A DNA stretch of 64,000 nucleotides. It comes from Anaeramoeba ignava. Its lineage: Eukaryota > Metamonada > Anaeramoebidae. The stretch is taken from assembly GCA_028826165.1 (NCBI GenBank), contig JAPDFW010000061.1, positions 62,001 to 126,000 of the forward strand. The letters run 5' to 3'. The translations under genes and the position numbers were made by a program. The notes beneath the pieces were generated by a model. It saw only the letters and a program-made list of their open reading frames with translations. It was not told the origin of the DNA and did no database searches. Positions 16,161-27,955 of the stretch are shown piece after piece (within the stretch, counting starts at the first letter, position 1; each line of letters begins with the position of its first letter).

Positions 16161-16420
16161 TTCATTTTGATTTTGATTTTGATTTTGATTTTGATTTTGA
16201 TTTTGATTTTGATTTTGATTTTGATTTTGATTTTGATTTTGATTTTGATTTTGATTTTGATTTTGATTTTGAATTTGATTTTGATTTTGATTTTGATTTT
16301 GATTTTGATTTTGATTTTGATTTTGATTTTGATTTTGATTTTCATTTTGATTTTGATTTTCATTTTGATTTTGATTTTGATTTTGATTTTAATTTTGATT
16401 TCAAATTTTAATTTTGATTT
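16161..16420. repeat. Intergenic (GATTTT)n tract
   Basis: About 40 nearly pure GATTTT units between the right end of the duplication (16147) and the 3' end of the LCAT-like gene (16495). DFDF and ILIL frames across it are repeat artefacts. 16421-16494 is AT-rich spacer. Confidence 0.9.
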
Positions 16421-16494
16421 TGATTAATTTTCTTTCTTTTATTTCTTTTTATTTTGATTTTGAATTTGATTTGAATTTTGTTATGTTTTCTTGT

Positions 16495-18044
16495 TTAGGA
16501 ATGAGTCGCTAATATCCGAATAACTTCCTCAATAATAACATCATCAGAAACAGTATCTCCATGTCCAGCTCCACCCCAAATAAAACACTCAACAGTTTGA
16601 GTTTGTTGTTTAGGCCATTCCTCACAAGCAATAGTCATAACTTCAGAAGGAGTACAACCATCTCCATCAGCTTGAATAATATTATAATCACCTCCAAGAT
16701 GATCCGAATATTGGATTTGAATAGGAGTATTCAAACCAGATCCAATTTGAAAGAAAGTAGGAACACCAGGAGCAGTTAAAACAGAACCATCATCCCAATT
16801 ATCATCAAGCATATCATGACTCGATTGAGGAAAGTCAAGATCACTGAGTAACTGATGAATATCTTGCAAAGTTGGATAATATTCTTTTGTTGGAGTTGTC
16901 ACAACTGGTTTTGTCCAATAAGGTGAATGAGGCACAAAGAAATAAAGACTTGGAAATGTTCTTTCCATTGAGAGAACCTCCGATCCAGTTACAATCGGAA
17001 TTCCAAAATTAATTCCATAAAATAATCCAATTAATGAATCCATCACTCCTCCCATTGGCGGAGACAAAGGAATCCAAGTTGCAATGTATCGATCTTTCCA
17101 CTCTTGTGTTTGCTGAGCAAAAAATAAAGTTGAAATGAAACATCCCATTGAATGTGATATCAAATGCACTTTTGACCCAGAGTTGATTTCTGACGCATAT
17201 TCTATTGTGTACTTCACTAGTTCAAATAATTCCGTTAGATTTCTTGGTGATAATCTCCAATCATATGTTATTGGAAAAAGTGTTTTTCCTTCTTGATATC
17301 CAAAAGTTCTCAATTTCTCTAACATCTTCGCAAAATATGCTATTGCTTCGATAAATGATAACGTTGGATCAAGATTTTCTAACCCTTTCGATCCTGTTAT
17401 TGGTCTTGTTGATGCTCCTTTTTTGTCATAACTATATCGAGTTTCGGGATCATATTCGAATGAAAAATATTCATTAAAACACTTTTTTTAAAAATTAAAA
17501 TTAAAAAAGAAAAAAAAGTGGAACAAATTTTTTTGATTAGTTCAAATTATTTTTTTTTTGATTACTTCAATAATTTCTGGAACTAAAACTTCAATATTTA
17601 ACCATGTACTAAACCAATCTTTATTCTCTTTACAAAACCAATGATTTGAATCGAAGTTTTCAAGTTTTGCTTCTATTCTTGATCCGCCTAATCCTTTTTG
17701 TTTTAAAAAATTCAAAATGATTTAAATAAAAAAAATTTAATTAAATAAAAGGGAAAATTTTTTTGTTGATTTAATTTACCTGGAAGAATTATTATTGGAT
17801 CTAACTGCATTCCTTTATTATTGGAATTTATTGAAGCCAAAGTTATTAAATCCTTTTAATTTATTTTATTTTTAAATTAGAAAAAAACCAAATAAAAATT
17901 TTTTTCTCTTTTTAAATTATTTTTTCAAACTTGATCTTTTTCTTTTGGTTTTTTTTCATTATCTGGTGATAAAAAACTGAAAACGCCAAATTGTAAAAAT
18001 AGTAAAAAAAATAAAATCTTGGAAATTGTTTCAAAGAAGTTCAT
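16495..18044 (-). CDS. Secreted LCAT/lysosomal phospholipase A2-type acyltransferase, four exons, about 433 aa
   Basis: Alpha/beta-hydrolase of the lecithin:cholesterol acyltransferase family, acting on phospholipid acyl esters in lysosome-like or extracellular space. Exons are 18044-17931, 17852-17780, 17693-17566 and 17481-16495, all GT-AG with matching phase. The start at 18044 gives a signal peptide (about 25 residues, ILFFLLFLQFGVF core). Family blocks are DPIIILPG-LGGSRIEAKLE (oxyanion region), a Trp-Phe-Cys lid segment, LDPTLSFIEAIAYFAKMLEKL, YDWRLSP, the nucleophile elbow HLISHSMGC, the Asp region QADGDGCTP and the His GAGHGDTV. The elbow has Ser-His-Ser-Met-Gly in place of Gly-His-Ser-Leu-Gly, a usual LCAT-family variant. 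Intron 3 carries AAAAAAGTGGAACAAATTTT, related to a motif seen in the satellites. The gene points away from the plus-strand beta-propeller gene. Confidence 0.88.
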
Positions 18045-18124
18045 TTTCTTTTGTTTAAAAAAGTAATTCTCAAAGAAGAGAAAAAAAATGAAAAAAAAAA
18101 ATAAAAAAATTTTTTTTGAATTGA

Positions 18125-19450
18125 AAGTGTCAAAAAATTTAAAAAGAATTTTAATTATTCAATTTATAATTATTTTTAAATTATAATTTTATTATCATTT
18201 CATTGATTATTTTAATATTTTTTAATTTAAAATTATTTATATTTTATTATTAAAATTATTTATTTAATTTTTTATAATAATTTTAAATTAAAAAATATTA
18301 AATTAAATTTATAATTATTTTTAAATTTTAATTTTATTATCATTTTATTGATTATTTCGATACTTTTTAATTTAAAATTATTTATATTTTATTATTAAAA
18401 TTATTAATTTAATTTTTTATAATAATTTTAAATTAAAAATATTAAATTGAATTTATAATTATTTTTAAATTATAATTTTATTATCATTTCATTTATTATT
18501 TTAATACTTTTTAATTTGAAATTATTTATATTTTATTATTAAAATTATTTATTTAATTTTTTATAATAATTTTAAATTAAAAAGTATTAAATTGAATTTA
18601 TAATTATTTTTTAAATTATAATTTTATTATCATTTCATTGATTATTTTAATATTTTTAATTTGAAATTATTTATATTTTTATTATTAAAATTATTTATTT
18701 AATTTTTATAATAATTTTAAATTAAAAATATTAAATTGAATTTATAATTATTTTTAAATTATAATTTTATTATCATTTCATTGATAACTTTAATATTTTT
18801 AATTTAAAATTATTTATATTTTATTATTAAAATTATTTATTTAATTTTTATAATAATTTTAAATTAAAAATATTAAGTTGAATTTATAATTATTTTTAAA
18901 TTATAATTTTATTATCATTTCATTGATAACTTTAATATTTTTAATTTAAAATTATTTATATTTTATTATTAAAATTATTTATTTAATTTTTATAATAATT
19001 TTTAAATTAAAAATATTAAATTAAATTTATAATTATTTTTAAATTTTAATTTTATTATCATTTCATTGATTATTTCGATACTTTTTAATTTGAAATTATT
19101 TATATTTTATTATTAAAATTATTTATTTAATTTTTTATAATAATTTTAAATTAAAAATATTAGATTAAATTTATAATTATTTTTAAATTATAATTTTATT
19201 ATCATTTTATTTATTATTTTAATACTTTTTAATTTAAAATTATTTATATTTTATTATTAAAATTATTTATTTAATTTTTTATAATAATTTTAAATTAAAA
19301 AATATTATGTTGAATTTATAATTATTTTTAAATTATAATTTTATTATCATTTCATTGATTATTTTAATATTTTTTAATTTAAAATTATTTATATTTTATT
19401 ATTAAAATTATTTATTTAATTTTTTATAATAATTTTAAATTAAAAAGTAT
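18125..19450. repeat. 145-bp satellite array, nine monomers
   Basis: The landmark ATTATCATTT recurs at 18191, 18336, 18480, 18626, 18769, 18911, 19054, 19198 and 19343, so the spacing is 143-146 bp. Each monomer contains an inverted repeat. In monomer 1 the arms are 18214-18237 and 18276-18299, 24 nt each and perfectly complementary, with a 38-nt loop. The array fills the space between the divergent starts of the LCAT-like gene (18044) and the beta-propeller gene (19576). No gene is present. Confidence 0.93.
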
Positions 19451-19575
19451 TGAGAAGTTGAATTTTGCTCAATCCCCCAAAAAAAAAATTTGAAAAATGT
19501 TTTTTGGATTGTTTTTCATTTTTATTTTCTTTTGAATTCCTTTTTCATTTTAAGAAATTGTTATAAAAAAGAAAA

Positions 19576-21732
19576 ATGAATTTTTTGAATTTGTTTTGGA
19601 GTTTTGCTTTCTTTTGTTGTTTTCCAATTTTCACAGAAGTTGTAATGAAAAACAGTGAAACTCTTCCGGTTAAAATGCAAGAAGTTTATGTTTCTTTAAT
19701 AGATTCTGAGGAAGGATTTGTTTATTTTGCGGATCAAGATGCAAGTACAAATTCTCACTTATTCAAATTTGAAATTGAAAGTTTCCAGTTACTTTCCTTT
19801 CTTGATTTGGGTGTTTATAATGTTTATTGTGGAATCATTGATACTGAAAATAAATTGGCATATTTTGGATCGCATTTAAATCAAGCCAAAATTGTGAAGG
19901 TTGATTTGAAGAAATTTAAAATTTTAGATACGCTCAGTTTAAGTGGAATTTCAAATCTTTTTTCAGCTCAAATTGATATTGTGAATCAAAAAGGATATTT
20001 CATTTCCGATTACACTTCCCCGAATGTTGTGAAAATAGATTTGCTTTCATTTGTTCAAGAAGCAACTTTAACAATTTCAGATATGAACAGATGGGGATCA
20101 GTTATAGATGTTACAAGAGGGCTGCTTTATATTTTCACAGATTACTTCACAAGTTCTAATCCTAGAATTGAAAAAATTGAATTATCCACTTTTTCTCATA
20201 TTAATACTCTTGTTTTGAATTCTTCACAAGATCACCCTTTTTGTGGAGTAATTGATTCACAATCTGCATTTATGTATGTCGGAATCGATTCACAACCAAT
20301 GAAAATTATTAAAATTGATTTGAATTCTTTTCAAGAAGTGAATTCACTCAACTGCTCAAAAAATCAATATGGCTCTTATGGATCTGTTATTGATTCTCAA
20401 AATCATTTAGCTTATTTTTTGGCTTATTCAGGATTTCTTGTCAGAATAAATTTGAGTGATTTTACAATCATTGATACATTATCATTTGGATCCAATTCTT
20501 TTGGCTACTCAATTAGTATTGATTTGGAAAGAAATTGTTCTTTTATTGGATTTAAAGAATCTCAAGTTGGCAAAATAGATTTAACATTGTTTAACCAAAT
20601 CATCAAAAAAACTTCTCCTGATTTTAGATATCCCGAAATGCTATTGATTGATGATCTGCAACAAGTAGGATATCTTGGATTTGAATTATCGGGACTTCTT
20701 GCCAAAATTGATTTGAATTCATTGCAAATATTAGATTATTTAGAAACTGGTGATACAAGTGATGGAATCTATTATGGTGGAATTGATAATCAAAACCAAT
20801 ATGCCTATTTCCTTCGATTTTATGGGTTGATCATTATAAAACTCAGTTTAACGAATTTCTCAATCATTGAAGTAAAGGAATTAATCGGAACAAATCAAGG
20901 AAACAATTACACTCAAGCTTTTGCTTTTGATAAATTAAATGGATTGTTTTATCTCGCTTTTGTTTCAAATGAGGAAAATTTTATTTTGAAGCTCGATATC
21001 CCGAATTACGAGATTATGGATTCTGTGCATGTCGAGGAGTCTTTGATAGAATTACTTCTTGATTCTTCTGGAAACAACCTCTATGCATTTGTGGGTGGAT
21101 TAGGTTCATATTCCTTGATGAAATTTCAATTACCCAATATGAATCAATTTGAATTATTGAATTTATCCAATTTTGGTATAATCGATACAATGATTCTGGA
21201 TCTGAATCATCAATTTATCTATTTTGGGAATGTGATGTGTCCATCTTTTTCCCAATTTAATCAACCAAAATTAATCTCAGATTCTTGTTGGCCAGAAGTG
21301 TGCCGTATTTCAATTTCAACACTAAAAGTTCTTGATTGTACAAAAATTGATTCATCTATTGAATCAATTGATGATACTTTTTTGGATTCAACTCATAATT
21401 ATGGTTTTTTTTCAGGTGATATTTGGAATCAAGAAAAAAATCAATACTCAACAAAAATTGCTCAAATTGAACTTTCTTCAAATCAATTGGTTTCATATTC
21501 ACAATTAGATGATTACTCAACTATTTTATTTAGTGAACTTGATTCAAAAACTGGGAATGCTTATACTTGTCCAAGTGAACAATATCCAGTTCCCTTTATA
21601 CAACTTGAAATCACAATCCCCTCTCCAACTCCAATTCCTCCTTCACCCTTTCCCTCTTTATCCCAAAAAATAATTTTTCCAAATTTCCTTTTGATTCTTT
21701 TCTTTTTTTTCCTTTTAAACTCAATTTTGTAA
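19576..21732 (+). CDS. Secreted, probably GPI-anchored beta-propeller surface protein, 718 aa
   Basis: A single-exon gene. Residues 1-20 form a signal peptide (LFWSFAFFCCFPIF). The body consists of repeats of about 45-50 residues built as strand, turn, KIDLxSFxxxxxL, then a GVID/SVIDxxxxxAYF element, seen more than ten times. This is the pattern of YncE/YVTN-type seven-bladed propellers, so there may be two propellers. The end is a Pro/Ser-rich stalk (SPTPIPPSPFPS) and a terminal hydrophobic segment with no basic tail (FLLILFFFFLL), typical of a GPI signal. It is likely an adhesion or ligand-binding surface protein; the ligand is unknown. Base composition is clearly less AT-biased and free of hexamer tracts compared with its neighbours. 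The promoter side is occupied by the 145-bp satellite. Confidence 0.85.
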   Translation: MNFLNLFWSFAFFCCFPIFTEVVMKNSETLPVKMQEVYVSLIDSEEGFVYFADQDASTNSHLFKFEIESFQLLSFLDLGVYNVYCGIIDTENKLAYFGSHLNQAKIVKVDLKKFKILDTLSLSGISNLFSAQIDIVNQKGYFISDYTSPNVVKIDLLSFVQEATLTISDMNRWGSVIDVTRGLLYIFTDYFTSSNPRIEKIELSTFSHINTLVLNSSQDHPFCGVIDSQSAFMYVGIDSQPMKIIKIDLNSFQEVNSLNCSKNQYGSYGSVIDSQNHLAYFLAYSGFLVRINLSDFTIIDTLSFGSNSFGYSISIDLERNCSFIGFKESQVGKIDLTLFNQIIKKTSPDFRYPEMLLIDDLQQVGYLGFELSGLLAKIDLNSLQILDYLETGDTSDGIYYGGIDNQNQYAYFLRFYGLIIIKLSLTNFSIIEVKELIGTNQGNNYTQAFAFDKLNGLFYLAFVSNEENFILKLDIPNYEIMDSVHVEESLIELLLDSSGNNLYAFVGGLGSYSLMKFQLPNMNQFELLNLSNFGIIDTMILDLNHQFIYFGNVMCPSFSQFNQPKLISDSCWPEVCRISISTLKVLDCTKIDSSIESIDDTFLDSTHNYGFFSGDIWNQEKNQYSTKIAQIELSSNQLVSYSQLDDYSTILFSELDSKTGNAYTCPSEQYPVPFIQLEITIPSPTPIPPSPFPSLSQKIIFPNFLLILFFFFLLNSIL

Positions 21733-22329
21733 CAAAAGGATTTGAATTCCTTTTGATTTACTCTTTCTTTTATTTCAAATTGGAAATAAATTTCAATTTC
21801 TTTTATTTTATTGATTATTTTGAATTTGATTTTGAATTGATTTTGATTTTGATTTTGATTTTGATTTTGATTTAATTTGATTTTGAATTTGATTTTTGAA
21901 TTTGATTTTTGAATTTGATTTTTGAATTTGATTTTGATTTTGAATTTGATTTTGATTTTGATTTTGATTTTGATTTTGATTTAAATTTTGAATTTGATTT
22001 TGAATTTGAATTTGAATTTGAATTTGATTTTGATTTTAATTTTGATTTTGATTTTGTTTCTGATTTTGATTTTGATTTTGATTTTGATTTTGATTTTATT
22101 TTTTGTTTTGATTTAAATTTTGATTTTAATTTTGATTTTGATTTTGATTTTGATTTTGATTTTTTGATTTTGATTTTGATTTTGATTTTGATTTTGATTT
22201 TGATTTTGATTTTGAATTTGAATTTGATTTTGATTTTGACTTTGAATTTGAATTTGATTTTGATTTTGACTTTGAATTTGAATTTGATTTTGATTTTGAT
22301 TTTCATTTTGATTTTGAATTTGATTATAT
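21733..22329. repeat. (GATTTT)n spacer downstream of BEACH copy 2
   Basis: From about 21825 to 22325 the sequence is GATTTT, GAATTT and AATTTT hexamers with slips. It separates the convergent ends of the beta-propeller gene and BEACH copy 2. Long frames reading KSKS, FKIK or DFDF on either strand are repeat artefacts. No gene is seen. Confidence 0.8.
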
Positions 22330-24691
22330 TTAAAATTTGAAAATATTCATTGATTTTGAATTTGATTTTGATTTTGAAATTGATTTTGATTTTTCTTTTT
22401 CTTTTTCTTTTTCTTTTTGAATTTGATTTTGATTTTGATTTTGGTTTTGTGTTGTATTTGAAAAATATCCTATTTTTATAAATCCATTTTTTAATCCAAT
22501 AATAATTAAAAATCCTCTTTTAATAATTGAAATTGAATAAATTGTTTCTTTTAAATCAAAACTTTGAATTGGTTTTAAATTAAATATTTTTCGAATTTCA
22601 AAAATTCCTTTTTCTCCTCCTGTAAATATAAAATTAGAATCTTCTGAAATTGAAATTGAATAAATATTTTCTGAACATTGAAATCTTCTTATTAAATATC
22701 CATTAATTGTAAATAATCTTAAAATATTGGAATTTTCTGAAAATGTAATAATATCTCCTTTTTTGTTATTTTGATATTTGTTATTGGTTCTTTTTTCTTC
22801 GCTATTATTGTTTGAATATGTTTTTCTTTATTTAATGAATAAATATTTAATTTCCCTTTAATACTTCCACTTAATACAATATCATATTCAACTGATATTG
22901 ATACACTTCTTACTTCTTCTTCATGTTCTGAAAAATATATTTGGGTTTTTCTTTAACTTTGATTTTCCCTTTTTTTTCTTTTGATTCAATTTCCCAAATA
23001 ATTACTGTTGTATCTTTTGATCCTGTAACAATATATTTCAAATCAATATCTAAACAACTTATAATATCATTATGTTTATAAATACTTTGTATTATTTCAT
23101 ATTTATCAATATCAATTATTTTGAAACTATTATCTTCAAATCCACAAAAAATTAAATATTTTGAATTTTCATAATTTTTAAAACATTCTTCAAAATTATT
23201 TAAATCTTTTGAGAATGGAATTTCTCTTATTTTTTCTTTTTGGTTTTGTTTGTATTTTTCATCATCAATACTTAAATTAATTTTGGGTTTTTTGTTTTTA
23301 GATTTAATTAAATAGAATTTATGTTTTCCAATAATTCTTTCTTTATTAATTGTAATAATTTGATCAGGTTCTGGTTTCATTTCTTCAGGTATTTCTCGAA
23401 ATTTTGTAAATATGATTGGATTTGAACTTATCTTATATTTTTTTGATTGAAAAAAAAGATTTTTTGATAAATTGTTTTTCAATTCAAAAAATGTTAATTT
23501 GAATGGTATTTTTGAATTATTTGTTTTTCTTTGTTTTTTGTTAATTTCTGTTTTGATAAATCTTTTTGGATGTTTTTTTGTAAATAATTGAATTGGAATT
23601 TCTCCATTTTTTTGAATATTTTCTTTTTGATTTTGATTTTGATTTTGATTTTGATTTTGTTGTTTATATCCAAATATTAAATCAATCCATTCATTAAGAT
23701 GTTCTGAAACATATTCTGATTCAAGTGCTTCTTCTTGTATTTGAATAAATTTTTCTGCTGTTTTAGCCCAATTTGGAAGTTTAACATTTTTGATTTCTTT
23801 TAAAATTTCTTTTGATTTTGAATTGTAATTATCTTTAAATATATTAGGATTTCTTAAAAAATCTGGTAAATGGAAGAATTCTGGAATAAGTTCTCCAATA
23901 AATTTATTATTTTTATTATTTTTATCATTTTTGATTTGATTGATTATTTTCCATTGTTTTGGAATTGATTTAAATATTGGATATTTTTCTTTTAAACAAA
24001 TTGTTGTAAATGGTTCTAATCGAATTAAATAAGATGAAACAATTTCTGAATTTAAATAATATTTCTTGGTTTCATTTTCATTTTGATTTTGATTTTGATT
24101 TTGATTTAAATTTGTAATAGGTTTTGATAAATCTCGAAATATTTTTGGATCATTAATATCTATTAAATATGATTCATAATCTGAAATAATCCATGGGAAA
24201 ATTGGATATTGTGAAAGATCTTGATATGTTCTTCCTGATATTGTGTTTAAATACATAAGATATTCAAAATTACTAATTTTTCTTTCTTGCCATTCTTTTG
24301 TTATTGGTGTTTTTTCATTCCATTTTTTTGTTTGATTTATTGAATAATTGTATTTTGTTTGATTTATTGATTCAATTTGAATTGATTTATGTTTTTGAAT
24401 TTTTTCATAAATTTCATCTCTTTCTTCTGTTGTTGAAAAATTGAAAAAAATATATTTTCGATCATTTTCAAAAAATATTTCTATTGCTGTTTGTTTTGAA
24501 ATATATTTTCTTTTATGAATTATTTTAATCATTTCAATTTTCCATGAATAATCTTTTTCATTTTGATTTTGATTTGAATAAACAGATTCTGCAAAAAAAT
24601 TAATTGAATTTGTTGTAATTTCAAATATTCCTTTGATTGTTTTGATTTTAGAAATTATTTCACATTTGGTTGTAAATATTATTTTATTCAA
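22330..24691 (-). pseudogene. PH-BEACH-WD40 region, copy 2 (frame-disrupted)
   Basis: Homologous to 3398-6229. One open stretch from 24691 to 22910 (593 aa) carries the PH-like segment, the complete BEACH core ([43 protein letters not shown]) and the first WD repeat (TGSKDTTVIIWEI). This BEACH core is therefore better preserved than copy 1. A T is missing from a run near 22935, which shifts the frame before the remaining WD repeats; these continue in another frame to a stop at 22330-22332. The link to the upstream solenoid at 24700-24950 is also shifted. It could be a pseudogene, or a gene with consensus errors at homopolymers. Confidence 0.7.
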
Positions 24692-24737
24692 ATATTTTTG
24701 TTGTTTTTGTTTTTGATTTTCTTTTTTTTCGTTTTCA

Positions 24738-24768
<31 letters not shown>

Positions 24769-27177
24769 TTTTATTTTTATTTTTATTTTTATTTTGTTGA
24801 TAATTTTTTCATATTGTTTTTGATAATTTATTTGTTATTTTGATTATTTCATTTTTAAATTTTCTTTTAATTTTTAATTTTTTTTCTGAATTTTGATTTT
24901 GATTTTGATTTTGATTTGTTGAATAAAATTTTAATTTTTGTCTTCTCATTTCATCTTCTTTTTCTGAAAGTTTAATATAAAATTCCATTTTTCAAATTTA
25001 TAATCTATTACACTTATTAAACTTGAATTCCATGGATATTTTCCAATTAAAGAATTTGTAATCATTTTTTCCAATTTTTGTAAATGAATTCTTATTTCTT
25101 GTTTTTGTTTTTGTTTTTGAAATCTTTTTCTTTCTTTTTCTTGTTTTCTAATATTTTCAATTTCTTTTTCAATTTTTTGTAAATTTATTTCATTTTGTTT
25201 TTGTTTTTCATTAATTTGATTTTGAAAATTATTTAATTTGTTTTTTTCATTTTCAATAAATTCTTTTTGGTTTTCTTCAATTTCTTTTCTAATTTTTTTG
25301 ATTATTGGAAAGAAAAATTGATTTGTGATTTGTTTCCATTCTTTTTTCATTATTTCTTCTTCAAATTTTTGAATATCTGTTTTGAAAATAAATGATTCTT
25401 TTGGATTAATTTGAAGTAGTTGATTTTGATTTTGATTTTGATTTTGTTGTTTTGAAATTATTTCATATAAAAATCTATAATTATCTTGAATTATTGTTTG
25501 TAAATAAATAATTAAAAATCTTCTTTTTGCTTTGTTTTCTTGTTCTTTTTGATTTTGAGATTCAATTTGTGATTGATTTTGAAATTGAAAATAATTATGA
25601 TTGTGAATATAATGGAATAAAAATGAAAAAAAAATTTTAAGAAATTCATTTGAATCTTGTTTTGAAAAATTATTTTGGTTAAATGTTTCTTTCATAATTT
25701 CTTTTAATTTAAAAAGAATAAATTCTGTTGTTTGAAAATTTGATTTTGGAATTGAGAAAAGAAGTATCAAAATAATATTTTTATAAATTCTTATTTTTTC
25801 TTTTTTTGTTGAAAATTGTACTGGAATTTTTCCAAAAAATCCAAATTTTTCAATTAATTTAATAAAATTTTCAATAAATTCATTTTCAAATAATATTTTG
25901 ATTTTAAATTCTTTTTTATTTTCTTTTTCTTTTTCAATTTGTTGATTTTTTTTATTATTTGATTTTTCTTTACTTGAATTAAATAATATTTCATTTAATA
26001 AATAAATTAAATAAATTAAATTCTTGTGAGCATTTTTCAGTAACTTATTTGATTTGAAAATTTCTATGGAGAATTGGCTAATTTCTTCTTGAAAATCATA
26101 TTTTTTCTTTTCTGTATTTTGAATAATTTCAATAATTAAATTATTTATTATTTTTAAAATTATTTTGGTTATTGTTTCTTTTCTTTCATCTTTAATAATT
26201 TTGATTGTTGAAATAAATTCTTCAATTATTTTTGGAAAATCATATTTTGGATTTTGAAAACAATATTCAAATAATATATTCAAAATTTTGAATACAATTT
26301 CATTTAGATTTTCAATTTCAATTTGATTTTGATTTTGATCTTGATTTTGATTTTGATTTTGATTTTGATTTTGATTTTGATTTTGGTTTTGATTTTGATT
26401 TTGATTTTGATTTTGATTTTGATTTTCATTATTTGAATGAAAATTGAAATAATTGAAATTAATTAATGAAATTATCCATTTTTGCCATCCAATTTCTGAA
26501 ATAATTTTTTCTTTATTTAAATTATTTTCTAAAATAATTTTAAATAATTGATTTAATTCTTTAATATTAATTAATTTGGATTTTTGTTTAAATATTTCAC
26601 AAATTGTTTCTAAAATAAATCCATTTTCAATTAATCTTATTATTTTGTTTGTTTTGTTTGAATAATCATAAATCATCATTTTGAAAAGAATATTAATTAT
26701 TTTTTTGGAAATATTATTGATATTTTCAATTATTATTTGATTAATTAAATAATAAATATCTTTTAATTTATCAATTTGTTTTTGATTTTTGAATTTTTGG
26801 AATATTTTCTTTTTCTTTTCTTTTTCATTTTCTTTTTCATTTTTATGAATAGAAAGATCAATAAAATAAATAATTTCTAAACTTATTTCAATTATTTTTA
26901 TATTTCCTTTGTTTTCTTTCATTATTTGAATAAATGGATAAAATAAATGATTTGAAAATAATTGTTTCCAAGTTATTTCTAAATTATTTGAAATATAATT
27001 ATGAATTAATTCAAGTGTTTTTTCAATAAAATATTTTGTTTTGAAAATAAAACATCTTCTGATTAAATAATGAATGAATATTTTTTGTGTTTTGGATTCA
27101 ATATTATTTAACATAAATTTAATAATTGAAAATATTTTTTCAATTATTTTAATTATTTCTTCTCTTTTTAATTCATT

Positions 27178-27470
27178 TTCATTTTCATTTTCATTTTCAT
27201 TTTGATTTTGATTTTGATTTTGATTTTGATTTTGATTTTGATTTTGATTTTGATTTTGATTTTGATTTTGATTTTGATTTTCAATTTGATTTTGATTTTG
27301 AATTTGAATTTGAATTTGATTTTGATTTTGATTTTCATTTTGATTTTGATTTTGATTTTGATTTTGATTTTGATTTTGATTTTGATTTTGATTTTGATTT
27401 TGATTTTGATTTTGATTTTGATTTTGATTTTGATTTTGATTTTGATTTTGATTTTCAATTTGATTTTGAA
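27178..27470 (-). repeat. (GATTTT)n / Asn-Gln tract in BEACH copy 2
   Basis: About 45 hexamers, nearly all GATTTT, at the place where copy 1 has CATTTT units (8610-8850). The outermost left units (27175-27200) are still CATTTT. Confidence 0.9.
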
Positions 27471-27539
27471 TTTTATATAAAGATTTATCATAAAAATAAA
27501 TTAATTTTGATAAATCAATTTGCAATTTTTGATTTTTGA

Positions 27540-27955
27540 TTTTTCTTTTTCTTTTTGATTTTCATTTTCATTTTCATTTTCATTTTCATTTTCAATTTCA
27601 TTTTGATTTTGATTTTGATTTTGATTTTCATTTTCATTTTCATTTTCATTTTCATTTTCAATTTCATTTTGATTTTGATTTTGATTTTGATTTTCATTTT
27701 GATTTTGATTTTGATTTTGATTTTGATTTTGATTTTGATTTTGATTTTGATTTTGATTTTGATTTTGATTTTGATTTTGATTTTGAATTTCTTTTTCATT
27801 TTGATTTTCAATTTGATTTTGAATTTGAATTTGAATTTGATTTTGATTTTGATTTTCATTTGGATTTTCATTTTGATTTTGATTTTGATTTTCATTTTCA
27901 TTTTGATTTTGATTTTGATTTTCTTTTTCTTTTTGAATTTGAATTTGAATTTTGA
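27540..27955 (-). repeat. Expanded mixed NQ/NE tract in BEACH copy 2
   Basis: About 415 bp of GATTTT and CATTTT blocks, including two near-identical 70-80 bp blocks at 27558-27630 and 27631-27700. The homologous tract in copy 1 (about 8930-9065) is roughly 135 bp, so this is an expansion with local block duplication. Confidence 0.85.

Noticed and set aside
18125-19450. CRISPR-like array
   Set aside because: The repeats are contiguous 145-bp monomers without unique spacers, in a eukaryotic genome. It is a satellite.
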